Source: an uncultured Bacteroidales bacterium | GTDB taxonomy: Bacteria > Bacteroidota > Bacteroidia > Bacteroidales > Bacteroidaceae | DNA: 33,425 nt | Direction: 5' to 3' | NCBI GenBank assembly: GCA_945836755.1 | Contig: CAMAMB010000020.1 | Coordinates: forward strand, 1 to 33,425 | Shown here: piece by piece, positions 33,086 to 33,425 of the stretch | Layout of the letters: each line of letters opens with the position of its first letter | Numbering within the stretch: position 1 is the stretch's first letter | Program-made: the position numbers and the translations under genes | The notes under the pieces: model-generated | The model's database searches: none | What the model was told of the DNA's origin: nothing | The model's input: only the letters and a program-made list of their open reading frames with translations

Positions 33086-33161
33086 TGTTACTTTTCGCGC
33101 TTTTTTGTTACTCGTTTGTTACTCGTTTCGGTTATTTTCCCCACCTTTGCACTCGTAACAA
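33086..33161. repeat. TTGTTAC repeats upstream of integrase gene
   Basis: GTTACTCGTTT occurs twice in tandem (33107-33117 and 33118-33128). TTTTTTGTTAC occurs at about 33081-33091 and 33101-33111. The inverted form GTAACAA is at 33155-33161. Such iterated short sites could be integrase arm-binding or autoregulatory sites; this is inference. Confidence 0.5.
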
Positions 33162-33174
33162 GGTTATATTTTTT

Positions 33175-33425
33175 ATGGCAAGACCCAAAAAACGAGTGCA
33201 GGCAAAAGAACCTGTAATAATTCGATTTAAGGAGTTATCCAAAGGCAACAAATCCCTTTACCTGGATATTTACCGGGACGGGGTGCGTTCCTATGAGTTC
33301 CTAAAACTTTACCTTATCCCGGAGCGCCCAGGGGTTGAGGCTGATAAAGTAGCAAACCAAATAACCCTTGATGCAGCCAACGCAATAAAGGCCCAGCGCA
33401 TTAAAGAGATAGTTACCGGGGAGGC
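33175..33425 (+). CDS. Tyrosine-type integrase, 5' part only (cut by window end)
   Basis: ATG 33175 opens a frame of 83 complete codons that runs off the window. The translation begins MARPKKRVQAKEPVIIRF and contains the pattern KGNKSLYLDIYRDGVRSYEF, LKLYLIPE and ANAIKAQRIKEI. This matches the arm-type DNA-binding and SAM-like N-terminus of Bacteroidota tyrosine recombinases of conjugative elements and prophages, from family memory. The catalytic domain lies beyond the window, so integrity cannot be judged. G+C in 33181-33240 is 23 of 60, against 40 of 60 in 32881-32940 inside ychF, which supports foreign origin. Confidence 0.85.
   Translation, partial: MARPKKRVQAKEPVIIRFKELSKGNKSLYLDIYRDGVRSYEFLKLYLIPERPGVEADKVANQITLDAANAIKAQRIKEIVTGE

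Overview
The window reads as chromosomal DNA of a G+C-rich member of the Bacteroidales (Bacteroidota), probably Prevotellaceae or a relative; genus and species cannot be fixed from it. The evidence is Bacteroidota-type promoters (TTTG, 19-20 bp, TAnnTTTG) before ruvB, purD and acpP, the absence of clear Shine-Dalgarno sequences, and family-typical proteins: a DUF5686 protein, a GT117/DUF2723 protein, a fused SpmA/SpmB-like protein, a GH95 fucosidase and a Bacteroidota-type myo-inositol-phosphate synthase.

Layout. Bases 264-16803 carry only minus-strand genes. Read in their direction of transcription these are: a large GT117-like membrane protein and a polysaccharide deacetylase; threonine dehydrogenase; a likely operon of SpmAB-like protein, flippase, M16 peptidase and queG; ruvB-ybeY; an inositol-3-phosphate synthase with a possible structured leader; and the DUF5686 protein. 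A 596-bp divergent gap (16804-17399) holds six 22-bp repeats and promoters facing both ways. Bases 17400-29076 are all plus strand: purD, a multi-pass membrane protein, a YqaA/DedA-type protein, a metal-binding lipoprotein and an ABC ATPase without a permease, acpP-fabF-rnc (lipid synthesis plus an RNase III with a very long low-complexity tail), a WbuC-type cupin and a secreted GH95 enzyme. An SGNH-like protein and an MBOAT acyltransferase form a minus-strand pair at 29333-31713. ychF follows on the plus strand. After its terminator base composition drops sharply, and the window ends inside a tyrosine-recombinase-type integrase that probably opens an integrated element.

Most genes are housekeeping or envelope genes. 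No complete undescribed defence or mobile system is visible. The less ordinary signals lie between genes: four tandem arrays with a 21-22 bp period, two of which share a 10-bp A-rich spacer while their 12-bp cores are exact reverse complements; a possible H-type pseudoknot in the inositol synthase leader; nested dyads over the acpP promoter; and a hairpin-rich acpP-fabF spacer. The disordered extension of RNase III is the most unusual protein feature.
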